The notes: generated from the sequence alone by a model not told the origin. 33,325 bases of DNA from Methanohalobium sp046546175 (GCF_046546175.1 NZ_JBKGYF010000011.1:1-33325), one strand, 5' to 3'; shown: positions 1-8,776, numbered from the stretch's first letter. A program made the numbers and translations.

Positions 1-332
1 TCTATGTCCATACCACTGGATTCTCCTCTTTGAGCCATGGTTTGGTCGAACTCGGTCCCCGAATCATTTTTAGGGTCCTCTGCGTACCATGTTTCAGTAT
101 CAGGTTCTATACCAAATGCTCCCTGTCTTACTTCTAATCTATCTCCCAGATTATTAGGGTCATATTCAGCTGATGCAGTGGCATTATTGGTCTGGTTAAA
201 TGCCCAGCTATCATTCCACTCTCCATCAGTTTTGTTACCATCTACGTTTATTGCTGATACCGATGAAGCTAATAATAGCATCACGAATAAAGCGATAACA
301 ATACAATAACCTGTCTTTATGTAATTTTTCAT
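1..332 (-). CDS. Secreted protein, CBM9/DOMON-like start (3' end cut by window edge)
   Basis: The reading frame is open from an ATG at 332 to the left edge, so about 110 N-terminal residues are visible and the C-terminus is missing. Residues 1-26 form a clear signal peptide: MKNYIKT, a hydrophobic core, then ASSVSA before INVDG. The mature start INVDGNKTDGEWNDSWAF resembles the opening of CBM9/DOMON-like beta-sandwich domains, which often read DGxxDxEW; that assignment is inference. A strong ribosome site (GGAGGGG, complement of 341-347) lies about 9 bases upstream of the ATG. The leader, GGGGGTATAGGA then ATG, is nearly the same as that of the secreted protein gene at 8957-9628. The substrate is unknown. 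A C-terminal sorting tail may lie outside the window. Confidence 0.8.
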   Translation of the reverse strand, partial: MKNYIKTGYCIVIALFVMLLLASSVSAINVDGNKTDGEWNDSWAFNQTNNATASAEYDPNNLGDRLEVRQGAFGIEPDTETWYAEDPKNDSGTEFDQTMAQRGESSGMDI

Positions 333-543
333 TCCTATACCCCCTCCTTAAATACTTTAGAACTTTATTTATATGAGTATCTAGATACAAATAACAGTAG
401 AACAGATGAGAATATATTATGTTAGGAAATTATAATCCTAAAGTCATTACCTAATGACCATTACTAATTCTAGTTACATTTGAAAATGATATCAAAAATA
501 TCAATATCATAAGCTATTTTAAACATCCTGTCAATTAAAAATC
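333..543. promoter_or_regulatory. Divergent promoter region with several inverted repeats
   Basis: This spacer separates the secreted protein gene (-) from pheA (+). For the minus gene, a TATA-like element (complement of 365-375) is flanked upstream by a perfect 12-base palindrome, GTATCTAGATAC, at 377-388. Toward pheA there are an imperfect repeat TAGGA...TCCTA (423-440), a perfect 7-base inverted repeat GTCATTA-cc-TAATGAC (443-458), a TGATATCA palindrome (487-494) and further TATCA copies at 499 and 505. A TATTTTAAA element near 514-522 sits about 26 bases before the pheA ATG, and no ribosome site is visible, so pheA may be leaderless. Operator function is inferred. Confidence 0.5.
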
Positions 544-1398
544 ATGATTATTGGTGTACTGGGTCCTGCTGGGTCATACTCTGAAAAAGCAGCAAAAAAA
601 TGGTCAAAAAAACTAAAATGTTTAGAAACCCCATTATTTCAGTATTATGAAGATATAACTGATACTTTTTCAGCAATTGTGGACAAAACAATTGATTTTG
701 GTGTTGTTCCGGTAGAAAATTCTATCGAAGGATCTGTTGGTATTACACTTGATCAGTTATTTGAAAATGAAGTTACAATAACGGGTGAAATAGTTGTTCC
801 GATTGAACACTGTCTTTTATCCAAGGGAACACTTTCAGATATAAAAATAATATTATCACATCCGCAGGCACTTGCACAGTGTCGGAATTTTTTAAAAACT
901 CATTTTAAGAATACAGAACTTCGAACAACCGGAAGCACATCACATGCTGCAAAACTTGCAACCGAATTTGAAGAAATGGCAGCAATCGCATCACGTAGCT
1001 CTGCAGAAATGTATGGGTTGAATATATTAATATCCAGTATACAGGACCAGAATGAAAATTATACCCGTTTTCTTGTCATAACATCAAAGGATGGTTATTC
1101 CAATTCCCTGTTAATTCCATCAGAACATCTATATAAAACATCTATCATAGTTTATCTGGATAAAAACTGTCCTGGTGCTCTGTATGAAATCCTTGAAGAA
1201 TTTGCTAAAAGGAGAATTAATTTAACAAAAATTGAATCCCGACCTTCTAAAAAAGCACTCGGTGATTATTTGTTCTATATAGACTTTGAAGGTAATATCC
1301 AAGACGAGATTATAAAAGATGCACTAAATAAACTGAAAACAAAGGTAAAAATGTTAAAAATTCTTGGGTCATATCCAGAAGATAATTATAATCATTAA
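544..1398 (+). CDS. pheA: Prephenate dehydratase with C-terminal ACT domain
   Basis: Converts prephenate to phenylpyruvate, the committed step to phenylalanine. The 284-residue length is standard for the stand-alone enzyme. The dehydratase domain covers about residues 1-185, with GPAGSYSE at 7-14, VPVENSIEGSV at 55-65, a TSHAA segment near 132-136 and the conserved TRF motif at 174-176. A regulatory ACT domain follows from about residue 198, with the GALY (211-214) and ESRP (231-234) motifs that form the phenylalanine site in this family, so feedback inhibition by Phe is expected. The start is the first ATG and begins directly with the conserved MIIGVLGPAG. The gene lies far from the other aromatic genes (23419-28275). 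The MoxR cluster starts only 36 bases downstream on the same strand. Confidence 0.95.
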   Translation: MIIGVLGPAGSYSEKAAKKWSKKLKCLETPLFQYYEDITDTFSAIVDKTIDFGVVPVENSIEGSVGITLDQLFENEVTITGEIVVPIEHCLLSKGTLSDIKIILSHPQALAQCRNFLKTHFKNTELRTTGSTSHAAKLATEFEEMAAIASRSSAEMYGLNILISSIQDQNENYTRFLVITSKDGYSNSLLIPSEHLYKTSIIVYLDKNCPGALYEILEEFAKRRINLTKIESRPSKKALGDYLFYIDFEGNIQDEIIKDALNKLKTKVKMLKILGSYPEDNYNH

Positions 1399-1434
1399 GC
1401 TCCAGAAACATCTGAATATATAAAGGAGTTATCT

Positions 1435-2331
1435 ATGGTCAAGGATGATTTGAATATTGAAAATTTTGTCAAAAAACATGAATCAAATTTAAAATGGTTC
1501 AGACGTATCTATAAATTACTGGATTTTTTAGCTATCTCCGTTTTTTTGTATATTATATTTGCGATATTCAACATGGACACGATCTTTTCCAGTATCAAAA
1601 GCTTTGAACTCTACACCGGCAGACAATACCAGTTTATTGGTTTTTCTGTATTATATGAAACAATTGTATTGGTCATTATTTCTGCAGTTCTAGCATTAAT
1701 AATCACATTAACCATACACCGCTACAGTGACAAGACAGGTGCCATACAGATAATAGAATCAAAATATCCAGAGCTGCGTGAACGCCTCAAAACAGCCTAT
1801 GATAATCGTAATACCCGTAATATAATTGTAAACGACCTGATAAATTCAGTTCTTGAATCCGCTAAAAAAGTAAGCTCTTCAGACTTGTTGAACAAAAAAA
1901 AGGTCGCTTCAGGGATTTTAGCAGTTTTAGTTGCCTTGTCCATGCTTTCTATCATTGCAATCTATGACTACGATACAGATATCAAACCTGTGGATATCGG
2001 CAAAGACATCTTTGCACCTGAAGATGGTGACGATCCAGATGACTTGCCAATTACTGATAATAGGGAAGACGACGATAATAACAGGAAAAATGAACTCCAG
2101 GGAGAAACTTCAATAGTTGAGGTTGAAGGCGAAAAGAAAGATTTTAAGTTTCCATCCAGTTCCGCTCCTGGTTTTAACCCTTCAGGAGATGATAATGAAG
2201 ACACTGAACCTTTTGAACCCTCATCTGCTAATGAGAGAGATGTTATATCATCCAAAGCATATTACGAGAATTTACCTGAAGGACATCAGGATGTCATCAA
2301 ACGATATTTTGAAGAAATGGCAAAAAAATAA
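1435..2331 (+). CDS. Three-TM membrane protein of a MoxR/VWA operon, acidic tail
   Basis: 298 residues with no recognised family. TM segments are seen at about 29-46, 72-94 and 157-176. Residues 95-156 form a basic loop with ESKYPELRERLKTAYDNR. After the third TM comes a very acidic, low-complexity linker (190-215, then 250-262), and the protein ends in a short conserved-looking helix: YYENLPEGHQDVIKRYFEEM at 277-296. Such a tail, LPxxxxxxIxRYF, recalls tails seen on membrane proteins in other MoxR operons and may be a docking peptide for a partner (inference). AAGGAG at 1423-1428 gives a good ribosome site for the ATG. The MoxR gene follows after 50 bases. It is likely an accessory subunit of the MoxR/DUF58/VWA assembly. 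Confidence 0.8.
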   Translation: MVKDDLNIENFVKKHESNLKWFRRIYKLLDFLAISVFLYIIFAIFNMDTIFSSIKSFELYTGRQYQFIGFSVLYETIVLVIISAVLALIITLTIHRYSDKTGAIQIIESKYPELRERLKTAYDNRNTRNIIVNDLINSVLESAKKVSSSDLLNKKKVASGILAVLVALSMLSIIAIYDYDTDIKPVDIGKDIFAPEDGDDPDDLPITDNREDDDNNRKNELQGETSIVEVEGEKKDFKFPSSSAPGFNPSGDDNEDTEPFEPSSANERDVISSKAYYENLPEGHQDVIKRYFEEMAKK

Positions 2332-2381
2332 TTAATAAAGAAAATAATTTTTATCAAATCTAATTATATGGAGATTATCAG

Positions 2382-3356
2382 ATGTGCCCCACTGCATCTA
2401 ATGAAAATAATTTGGCCCAAACATACCAGAACGTAGGAGAAACCTTTAAAAACTTTTTTGATGAAATAAGCAAGGTTATCGTAGGTCAACGAAATACTGT
2501 AGAACAAATTGTTATTGCTATACTTTGCGATGGCCATGCACTGGTGGAAAGCAATCCAGGACTTGGAAAAACTCTCACCATTTCTACAATTGCAAAGGCT
2601 ATGGAACTGGATTTTAGCAGAATACAGTGTACACCAGACCTTATGCCTGCTGACATAACCGGTACCCATATTATAGAAGAAAGAGACGGGAAAAAAATGT
2701 TTAAGTTTGAACAAGGACCGGTTTTTGCAAATATTGTTCTTGCGGATGAGATAAATCGTGCATCACCAAAAACTCAATCCGCTCTTCTTGAATCCATGCA
2801 GGAAAAACAGGTTACTGTAGGAAATGATACATACATGCTGGACAGACCGTTTTTTGTACTTGCAACCCAGAACCCCATAGAAATGGAAGGTACATATCCA
2901 TTGCCTGAAGCCCAGCTGGACAGATTCATGCTCAAAATACTGGTTGATTATCCCACATTAGAAGATGAACTCAATATTGTCAACAGATATACTACTGCAG
3001 ATACTCCCTATGTAGACAAGGTTATTGACAAAAATACTCTATTAGGACTACAAAAACTGACACGTGACGTTCCCATCTCAGATGAGTTAAAAAACAGGGT
3101 TATAAAAATTGTGATGACTACCCGGCAATGGAGTGACCATATTGAGTACGGCGCATCCCCTAGGGCATCCATAGGTCTGATACTGGTATCAAAAGCTCGC
3201 GCCCTGATTCATGGGCGAAATTATGTTAGTGATGAGGATATAGAAACTATGGCATATCCAATCCTAAGGCACCGAATCGTTCTTACATTCGAGTCGGAAA
3301 GACGTGGAATATCTAAGGACCAGGTTATAAAGAAAATACTGGAAAATGTGAAATAA
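2382..3356 (+). CDS. moxR: MoxR-family AAA+ ATPase
   Basis: Cytoplasmic AAA+ ATPase of the MoxR family (324 residues, normal length). These proteins act as chaperones that load or activate VWA-domain partners. Walker A is SNPGLGKT at 57-64; most members have Gly where Ser57 stands. Walker B is IVLADEIN (118-125), followed by the MoxR signature RASPKTQSALLESMQE. Sensor 1 is LATQNP (160-165) and the arginine region is LPEAQLDRF. A helical lid domain fills the C-terminus. The ATG at 2382 has GGAG ten bases upstream. The next gene is a DUF58 protein 36 bases on, the standard MoxR partner order. The substrate is not known. Confidence 0.93.
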   Translation: MCPTASNENNLAQTYQNVGETFKNFFDEISKVIVGQRNTVEQIVIAILCDGHALVESNPGLGKTLTISTIAKAMELDFSRIQCTPDLMPADITGTHIIEERDGKKMFKFEQGPVFANIVLADEINRASPKTQSALLESMQEKQVTVGNDTYMLDRPFFVLATQNPIEMEGTYPLPEAQLDRFMLKILVDYPTLEDELNIVNRYTTADTPYVDKVIDKNTLLGLQKLTRDVPISDELKNRVIKIVMTTRQWSDHIEYGASPRASIGLILVSKARALIHGRNYVSDEDIETMAYPILRHRIVLTFESERRGISKDQVIKKILENVK

Positions 3357-3392
3357 TACCACATATCCATAAATAAAAGACAAGATATTGAA

Positions 3393-4277
3393 ATGAATGG
3401 AAAGAAACATTCAATAGACATCGATTTTTTCAGGCAGCTTGATCGGTTTACCTTCATGGTCAGAAAGAGGGTATCAACAGCTTACGCTGGAAACCGTCGT
3501 TCTATACACAGCGGACGCGGTATTGACACTGCTGGCTACAGGCAGTATTACCACGGAGATGAAATCAGGTCCATCGACTGGAATGTTTATGCCAGAACAG
3601 AGAAACTTTATGTACGACAATATGAAGAAGAAAAATCACTTACCACACATATACTTCTTGATTCCAGCAAAAGTATGGATTATTCCGGTGATGACGGAGT
3701 TACAAAATTTGAATACGGTGCGATGATTGCAGCTGGTTTTGCATATCTTGTTACAAAGGACAATGACAAATTCGCGATATCTACTTTTTCTGAAAATGTA
3801 GATATATCGAAACCCAAAAGAGGAAGAGAATATCTGATTCGTACCATCGACCATTTGAGTGAAATTGAACTTGAAGGCCAAACATCAATAAAGGAAAGCA
3901 TGATTCAGTATACTCCTGCTATACGGTCCCGTTCACTTGTAATAATTATATCGGATTTCCTTGATAATCTAGAATCTATCGAATCTGCAGTATATCGATT
4001 TTCAAATCATGACCTCATACTGGTGCAGGTGCTTGATAAAACCGAAATTGATATACCCGTACACGGGAACAGCAAATTAATAGATTTGGAAACTGTGTCA
4101 GAATTAAAAACCTATATCAGTGAAAACTTTAAAAAAGAATACAAGGAACAACTTGAATATCATATCAACAATATCCGGGAAATATGTGACCATGCAGATG
4201 CTGATTTTTATACGTTCAACACCGATGTGCCGATTTTTGATGCTTTCTTCTATACAATAAGCAGGAGGCGTTGGTAA
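3393..4277 (+). CDS. DUF58 protein with VWA-like domain
   Basis: 294 residues. The DUF58 signature is plain at residues 49-68: YRxYxxGDxxRxIDWxxxAR. A VWA-type fold follows with an intact metal site DSSKSM (90-95), TSIKES around 168 and a later IIISDF strand, so this copy can probably bind a divalent cation and a partner. No signal peptide or membrane segment is present, so it should act in the cytoplasm or on the inner face with MoxR and the two membrane VWA proteins. The start is an ATG at 3393 with weak ribosome-site support (GATATTGAA). Its stop overlaps the start of the next gene by 7 bases, which indicates translational coupling. It plausibly works in envelope assembly or stress response. 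Confidence 0.9.
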   Translation: MNGKKHSIDIDFFRQLDRFTFMVRKRVSTAYAGNRRSIHSGRGIDTAGYRQYYHGDEIRSIDWNVYARTEKLYVRQYEEEKSLTTHILLDSSKSMDYSGDDGVTKFEYGAMIAAGFAYLVTKDNDKFAISTFSENVDISKPKRGREYLIRTIDHLSEIELEGQTSIKESMIQYTPAIRSRSLVIIISDFLDNLESIESAVYRFSNHDLILVQVLDKTEIDIPVHGNSKLIDLETVSELKTYISENFKKEYKEQLEYHINNIREICDHADADFYTFNTDVPIFDAFFYTISRRRW

Positions 4278-6169
4278 TTCCGTTTGATAATTTACTTGCT
4301 CTTATATCACTGCTCAGCATTATTCCTTTAATCATATTATATCTTCTAAGACCAAAACCAAGGATAGCAAGAATACCGTCCCTGATGTTTTTGATGAAGG
4401 TTGAAAAAGAAAAAAAGAAGATATATTCATCCATCACAAGAATCATAAAAGATCCATTGTTTTTGATTCAACTCTTTGTCCTGATATTCCTCTCTGTTGC
4501 ATCTGCAGGACCCTTTTATACTTCTGAAGAACCATTGAGCGATGAACATACCGTAATTGTTATCGATTCATCTGCAAGCATGCAGACTGAGGGGAGATTC
4601 AATGATGCCATACAAGAAGCGAAAAATTATGTAAGTCAGGAAAACACCGTGATTCTTGCTGAAAGTGTACCTGTCACTGCTCTGGAAAATGCCGGTGCAT
4701 CAGATACCAGAAACCTACTTGATAAACTCGATTCGAAGGGTACTGTTGCAGACCTCTCAGGCGCCATTTCCAGTGGAATGAGGGCACTGTCCAATCAAGG
4801 CGGGAGAATTATTGTTGTTTCGGATTTTACACACTGGCAGGGACAGGACCCGGTGGCAGCGAAAAAACTTGCTGAATCTCATGGACATAATGTAGATTTT
4901 GTAAGTGTTGGAGAACCTGCTGACAACGTGGGTATAATTTATGGTGATGTGGATATAGAAGATAATTCTTATTCCTACAATTGTATTGTTAAAAACTACA
5001 ATGATGTTTCAAGAAATGTTGATATTTCAGTCAAAAACGAAAATGGTGAAGTTATAAGAAGCATGGAATTTGATATAAAAGCAGGTTCTACAAAACAGTT
5101 TAAAGTAAGCAATCTTTCACGGGGCATTACACGAATCCAGATTGAAAATCAGGACAGTTTAATGGTAGATAATACTGCCTACGTTTCGATTCCGGAATTT
5201 TCAGAAAATGAGGTATTATTGGTATCAGATGGCGATAATATACCATCAGAAACCGCCCTATCATTGATTCCAAATATTAGAACATCAGTTTCTGAAAATA
5301 TTCCATCCCAACTGAAAAACTACGATGTGGTGGTAGTTGCAAACAAAAACCAATCGCTTAATGATAACGAAATTTCAAATCTTGAGGATTATATAAACAA
5401 CGGTGGAGATGCTGTATTTATTGCTGGTAAATCACTGGCACCAGAAAACGCAAAAATAGAACTTTTACAGCTTCTACCTGTGAAAACCCTCGGGATTAAT
5501 GATACCTCTGATGATATCACGTTAAAAGATGTACAATCAACCCAGCTTACTGATGACCTGAAATTAAATGAAATTGCGGTACATAAATACTTGAACGCAA
5601 CCCCAAGGAGTGATTCCACAACTCTTATAGATACTAGAAGTGATACCCAAAAGCATAACAATATACCAATGCTTACATACTGGTCAGCAGGTAAAGGAAC
5701 GGTTGTATACCTGGGACTTAATGACAAACTTGGTGAAGATGCTTGGAGCAATTTCCACAACCTTCCTGAATATCCTGTATTCTGGGTGAAATTGATCGGA
5801 TGGCTTGGCGGAACAGGTGATGTTTCAGATTACAATCTTGAAACCGGTGCCATGACATCACTGTCACAGAGACAGAGTATACAAACTCCTACCGGTAATC
5901 AGACTACAAGCCGTGTATTGTATGATGATGTTGGTATCTACAAGGTGGCTGGCAAGGATATAGCTGTCAACCTTTTTGATGATAAAGAATCAGATACAAC
6001 AATTGATGGTTCAGATGTAATCGAGCGTGCTGCCACTGAAGGCGAACCAAATATAGTAAGGTCTGAAACCTATACTGCAGAGAATGACTTGGATATTTAT
6101 CTTATTATAATTGCACTGTTGTTGATAATATTTGAAATATATATTATTAGAAAACGTGGTGAACTCTGA
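4271..6169 (+). CDS. BatA-like membrane protein with VWA domain
   Basis: 632 residues. A TTG start at 4271 is chosen because the next ATG would remove the conserved first membrane helix (7-27, ending LLRPKP) and PSLMF (36-40), the hallmark N-terminus of BatA-type proteins. GGAGG lies 3-7 bases upstream, inside the end of the DUF58 gene. TM2 is at about 62-80. The VWA domain opens with an intact metal site DSSASM (99-104) and includes a VVSDFTHW strand. Then come beta-sandwich-like repeats and a GATase1-like region (VVVANKN, then GGDAVFIAGKS near 375-391). A last TM (about 607-626) ends in RKRGEL. Most of the chain would face outward. Its TGA overlaps the next ATG by one base. Confidence 0.9.
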   Translation: MVIPFDNLLALISLLSIIPLIILYLLRPKPRIARIPSLMFLMKVEKEKKKIYSSITRIIKDPLFLIQLFVLIFLSVASAGPFYTSEEPLSDEHTVIVIDSSASMQTEGRFNDAIQEAKNYVSQENTVILAESVPVTALENAGASDTRNLLDKLDSKGTVADLSGAISSGMRALSNQGGRIIVVSDFTHWQGQDPVAAKKLAESHGHNVDFVSVGEPADNVGIIYGDVDIEDNSYSYNCIVKNYNDVSRNVDISVKNENGEVIRSMEFDIKAGSTKQFKVSNLSRGITRIQIENQDSLMVDNTAYVSIPEFSENEVLLVSDGDNIPSETALSLIPNIRTSVSENIPSQLKNYDVVVVANKNQSLNDNEISNLEDYINNGGDAVFIAGKSLAPENAKIELLQLLPVKTLGINDTSDDITLKDVQSTQLTDDLKLNEIAVHKYLNATPRSDSTTLIDTRSDTQKHNNIPMLTYWSAGKGTVVYLGLNDKLGEDAWSNFHNLPEYPVFWVKLIGWLGGTGDVSDYNLETGAMTSLSQRQSIQTPTGNQTTSRVLYDDVGIYKVAGKDIAVNLFDDKESDTTIDGSDVIERAATEGEPNIVRSETYTAENDLDIYLIIIALLLIIFEIYIIRKRGEL

Positions 6170-8643
6170 TGGTATTTTCATATCTACCTCTGTCCTTTGA
6201 ACACCCAGAAATCATCCTTCTGATTATACCTTTAATAATTGTAGCTTTGTATCTGTTTTATAGAGGAACCAGTACTAGAATATTAGAATCCAGAGTAATA
6301 ATCATTTCCCTGCTAATCCTTGCACTGGCTTCACCCTATATCATGGTCAGCGAAACCAAAACAGATGTTAATCCAAATCTTGTTGTCATATCAGATGAAA
6401 CGTCCAGTATGCAGCTGTTTGAAGATAACATAGGAACCAGAATCTATGAATCAATGGCATCCAAAACACCAGCCACTCTGGTACAGCTAAGCGGCGAAAA
6501 AACAAATCTGGGAGATGCGATAATAGAAAATTCCGGTGGAGACAACCAGATTGTACTTGTGACTGACGGGAATAACAACCACGGCGAGGGTCTGGAAGAT
6601 GCCCTGGAATTTGCAGAAAACACCGGTACAAAGGTCTACGCTGTTGAGCCAGAGCTTGAGACAAACGATCTCAGTGTGCAGATTAAAGGAGACAAAACAG
6701 TTGTTGAAGGTAATGAAAACCAGTTTGAAGTTATTGTATCGCAGGCAAAGGATGAAACCATAAGCTACAACCTTGAAGTATATGCAAATGGTTCTCTGAT
6801 ACGAAGCGGTACATTTACCCAATCAGGACATGAAAAAAGTATAGATGTAAAACATACCTTCGAATCACTGGGTGCCAGTGACATAAGGGCTAAAATCGCA
6901 CCTGTTGGCGAAGACATTGACACCATCAACAACGAATTTCACAAATCCGTCTATGTCATTCCAAAACCTAAAATACAGTTAACTGCCAATAACATTGATT
7001 CTCCACTTTCCAGGATTTTGCACGACCTGTATGATGTGACAACCAGTCAAGACTTTTCAAATATTGACAACAAAAAGGCAGTAATTCTTGATAACCAGCA
7101 TATAAATAAACTTTCACAGAACGAAGTAGAAAACCTCAAAGAATATGTTACAGATGGAAACGGGCTTGTAGTTGTGGGTGGTGACCGTTCCTACAACTTT
7201 GGAGGATACCTAAACTCGTCTTTTGAAGAACTTCTACCTATAAATTCAAAACCAACAAAATGGACAGGTGGGAGGAATGTTGTATTAGTACTGTATGTAT
7301 CCCAGAGTACTGCCGCTCATGATACACAGAGTGATATACTCGGGAATGCGATTAACCTAATTCAGAATGAAAATCTCAGAGATGCTAATCTTGGTGTAAT
7401 TGCTTTTGGTACAAAAGGTGAAGATGTATCCAATGGTCTTGTGTATCTGGGTATACCGTCAAACCGTGAACGTCTGGAAAATAAAATACGAGACCTTAAA
7501 ACTGAAACCGACACATCATTAAACCTTGGATTAAATGTTGCTCAGAATTGGTTACAAGATGAAACTGGGATGTTAGATGTTATTGTTATATCAGATGGTG
7601 CTATTGGTTCAGCCCACCAAGACAGTCTTGATATTGCAAAAGATATGAAAAGTAAAGGTGTAAATTTTTATTTTATAAATATTGAACCAAGTGACCCATC
7701 GATAGAAGGACGTTACGATAATAGAGGAAACCTTTATGCAAAGAGGTTTATAGAAGAAATAGAAGAGTCAACTGATACGTATTTCCAGATTCAACGTGGT
7801 CAACGAGCCAACCTCGTTTTTGATGATACCGATACAACAGACGATGAAGATATATCAGACGCTGCACCATTCTCTGTAATTGAATATAACTCCAACCATT
7901 TTATAACTAGAAATATCAATACCACAGGTAATGTTTCCGGGTACAATGATGTAACACCAAAAGCGGGCGCTCAAAGACTTGTAACCACCACAAACGGAAA
8001 ACCTATTGTTACAACATGGAGATTTGGACTTGGCAGAGTTGTATCCTATACCACTGACAATGGTTACGGAAATGGAAACCGTTGGGCTTCACAGATGTAT
8101 ACCGGGGACAACTCCAAACTCACGTCCGGAATGGTAAACTGGGCTATCGGAAATCCAAGGGCAGAAGAAGGTATTGTGCTGGAAGCTCCTGATGGATGGT
8201 CTGGCACACCAATAAAACTCAAATTAACCAGATATGATGAAGGCGGATTGCCGTCATTACAACTGGATGACAGGGATGAACCGATTGAACTTTCTGCAAC
8301 CGGTGAAAATACATATGAAGGAACAATTACAATTGATAATATAGGAATACATGACATATCTGGTTACCCTGTGGCAGTAAATTATGCCCAGGAATATCGT
8401 GATGTCGGATTTAATGAAGACCTGCCTTCACTAATCAAATCCCACGGCGGAAAAATGTATACCGAGCAGGAAGCACGCGCACTACTCCTTGAAGATGCAA
8501 GAGAAAGTGCCACTAAAACTGTACAGACTCCGTTTGACCTGAAAATGTATTTCATTCTCACAGCACTGGGTCTGTTCCTGTTGGAGATAATAATCCGAAG
8601 AGTTAGAGAGATTCAGGAATACAAAAATACTGAAAACGAATAA
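6169..8643 (+). CDS. Large membrane protein with two VWA-like domains and GATase1-like region
   Basis: 824 residues, last gene of the MoxR cluster. Two N-terminal TMs (about 14-30 and 41-57) precede a short VWA-like domain with DETSSM (76-81) and VTDGNN (131-136). A beta-sandwich region follows (about 165-265), then a GATase1-like segment, VVVGGDRSYNFGGY (334-347). A second, complete VWA domain starts near 368. Its metal motif is degenerate: where DxSxS is expected it reads YVSQS (376-380), so the key Asp is Tyr, although TDTSL and VISDGA are kept. A C-terminal TM lies near 791-808, followed by a basic tail. The gene overlaps the previous one by one base and is probably one polycistronic unit with it. 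Likely role: envelope-side partner of the MoxR ATPase. Confidence 0.88.
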   Translation: MVFSYLPLSFEHPEIILLIIPLIIVALYLFYRGTSTRILESRVIIISLLILALASPYIMVSETKTDVNPNLVVISDETSSMQLFEDNIGTRIYESMASKTPATLVQLSGEKTNLGDAIIENSGGDNQIVLVTDGNNNHGEGLEDALEFAENTGTKVYAVEPELETNDLSVQIKGDKTVVEGNENQFEVIVSQAKDETISYNLEVYANGSLIRSGTFTQSGHEKSIDVKHTFESLGASDIRAKIAPVGEDIDTINNEFHKSVYVIPKPKIQLTANNIDSPLSRILHDLYDVTTSQDFSNIDNKKAVILDNQHINKLSQNEVENLKEYVTDGNGLVVVGGDRSYNFGGYLNSSFEELLPINSKPTKWTGGRNVVLVLYVSQSTAAHDTQSDILGNAINLIQNENLRDANLGVIAFGTKGEDVSNGLVYLGIPSNRERLENKIRDLKTETDTSLNLGLNVAQNWLQDETGMLDVIVISDGAIGSAHQDSLDIAKDMKSKGVNFYFINIEPSDPSIEGRYDNRGNLYAKRFIEEIEESTDTYFQIQRGQRANLVFDDTDTTDDEDISDAAPFSVIEYNSNHFITRNINTTGNVSGYNDVTPKAGAQRLVTTTNGKPIVTTWRFGLGRVVSYTTDNGYGNGNRWASQMYTGDNSKLTSGMVNWAIGNPRAEEGIVLEAPDGWSGTPIKLKLTRYDEGGLPSLQLDDRDEPIELSATGENTYEGTITIDNIGIHDISGYPVAVNYAQEYRDVGFNEDLPSLIKSHGGKMYTEQEARALLLEDARESATKTVQTPFDLKMYFILTALGLFLLEIIIRRVREIQEYKNTENE

Positions 8644-8663
8644 TAGTAAAGAGTAAGTTAATC

Positions 8664-8689
8664 AAGTAATTTTTACTTTTATTTTATTT
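8664..8689 (+). terminator. Hairpin plus T-rich tract after VWA operon
   Basis: AAGTAA (8664-8669) and TTACTT (8673-8678) form a 6-base stem with a 3-base loop, followed by TTATTTTATTT. It lies 20 bases after the stop of the 824-residue protein. T-rich tracts are the main termination signal in archaea, so the tract may matter more than the stem. Confidence 0.55.
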
Positions 8690-8697
8690 AAGAGAAA

Positions 8698-8776
8698 AGT
8701 AGTGACGAGCGGGTTGGGGAGTGGGGTTTGTTGTGGGGTAGTGTGGTAAAAAAGTAGTTTCCTGCTCGTATCTACT
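8698..8776. repeat. Imperfect inverted repeat enclosing quadruplex-capable G-tracts
   Basis: Arms at 8698-8713 and 8761-8776 pair as 5 base pairs, a 2x2 internal loop, then 9 pairs with one G-T. The 47-base loop holds GGGG at 8716-8719, 8723-8726 and 8734-8737. With GGG at 8711-8713, which is part of the left arm, these make four G-runs with loops of 2, 3 and 8 bases. The stem and the quadruplex would therefore compete for the first run. No gene or known RNA family is recognised. It could be a structured RNA, a small palindromic repeat or a MITE-like remnant. Confidence 0.5.

Noticed and set aside
37..309. Plus-strand frame of 90 codons
   Set aside because: It is the antisense of the secreted protein gene on the minus strand, which has a signal peptide and a strong ribosome site; the plus frame has neither.
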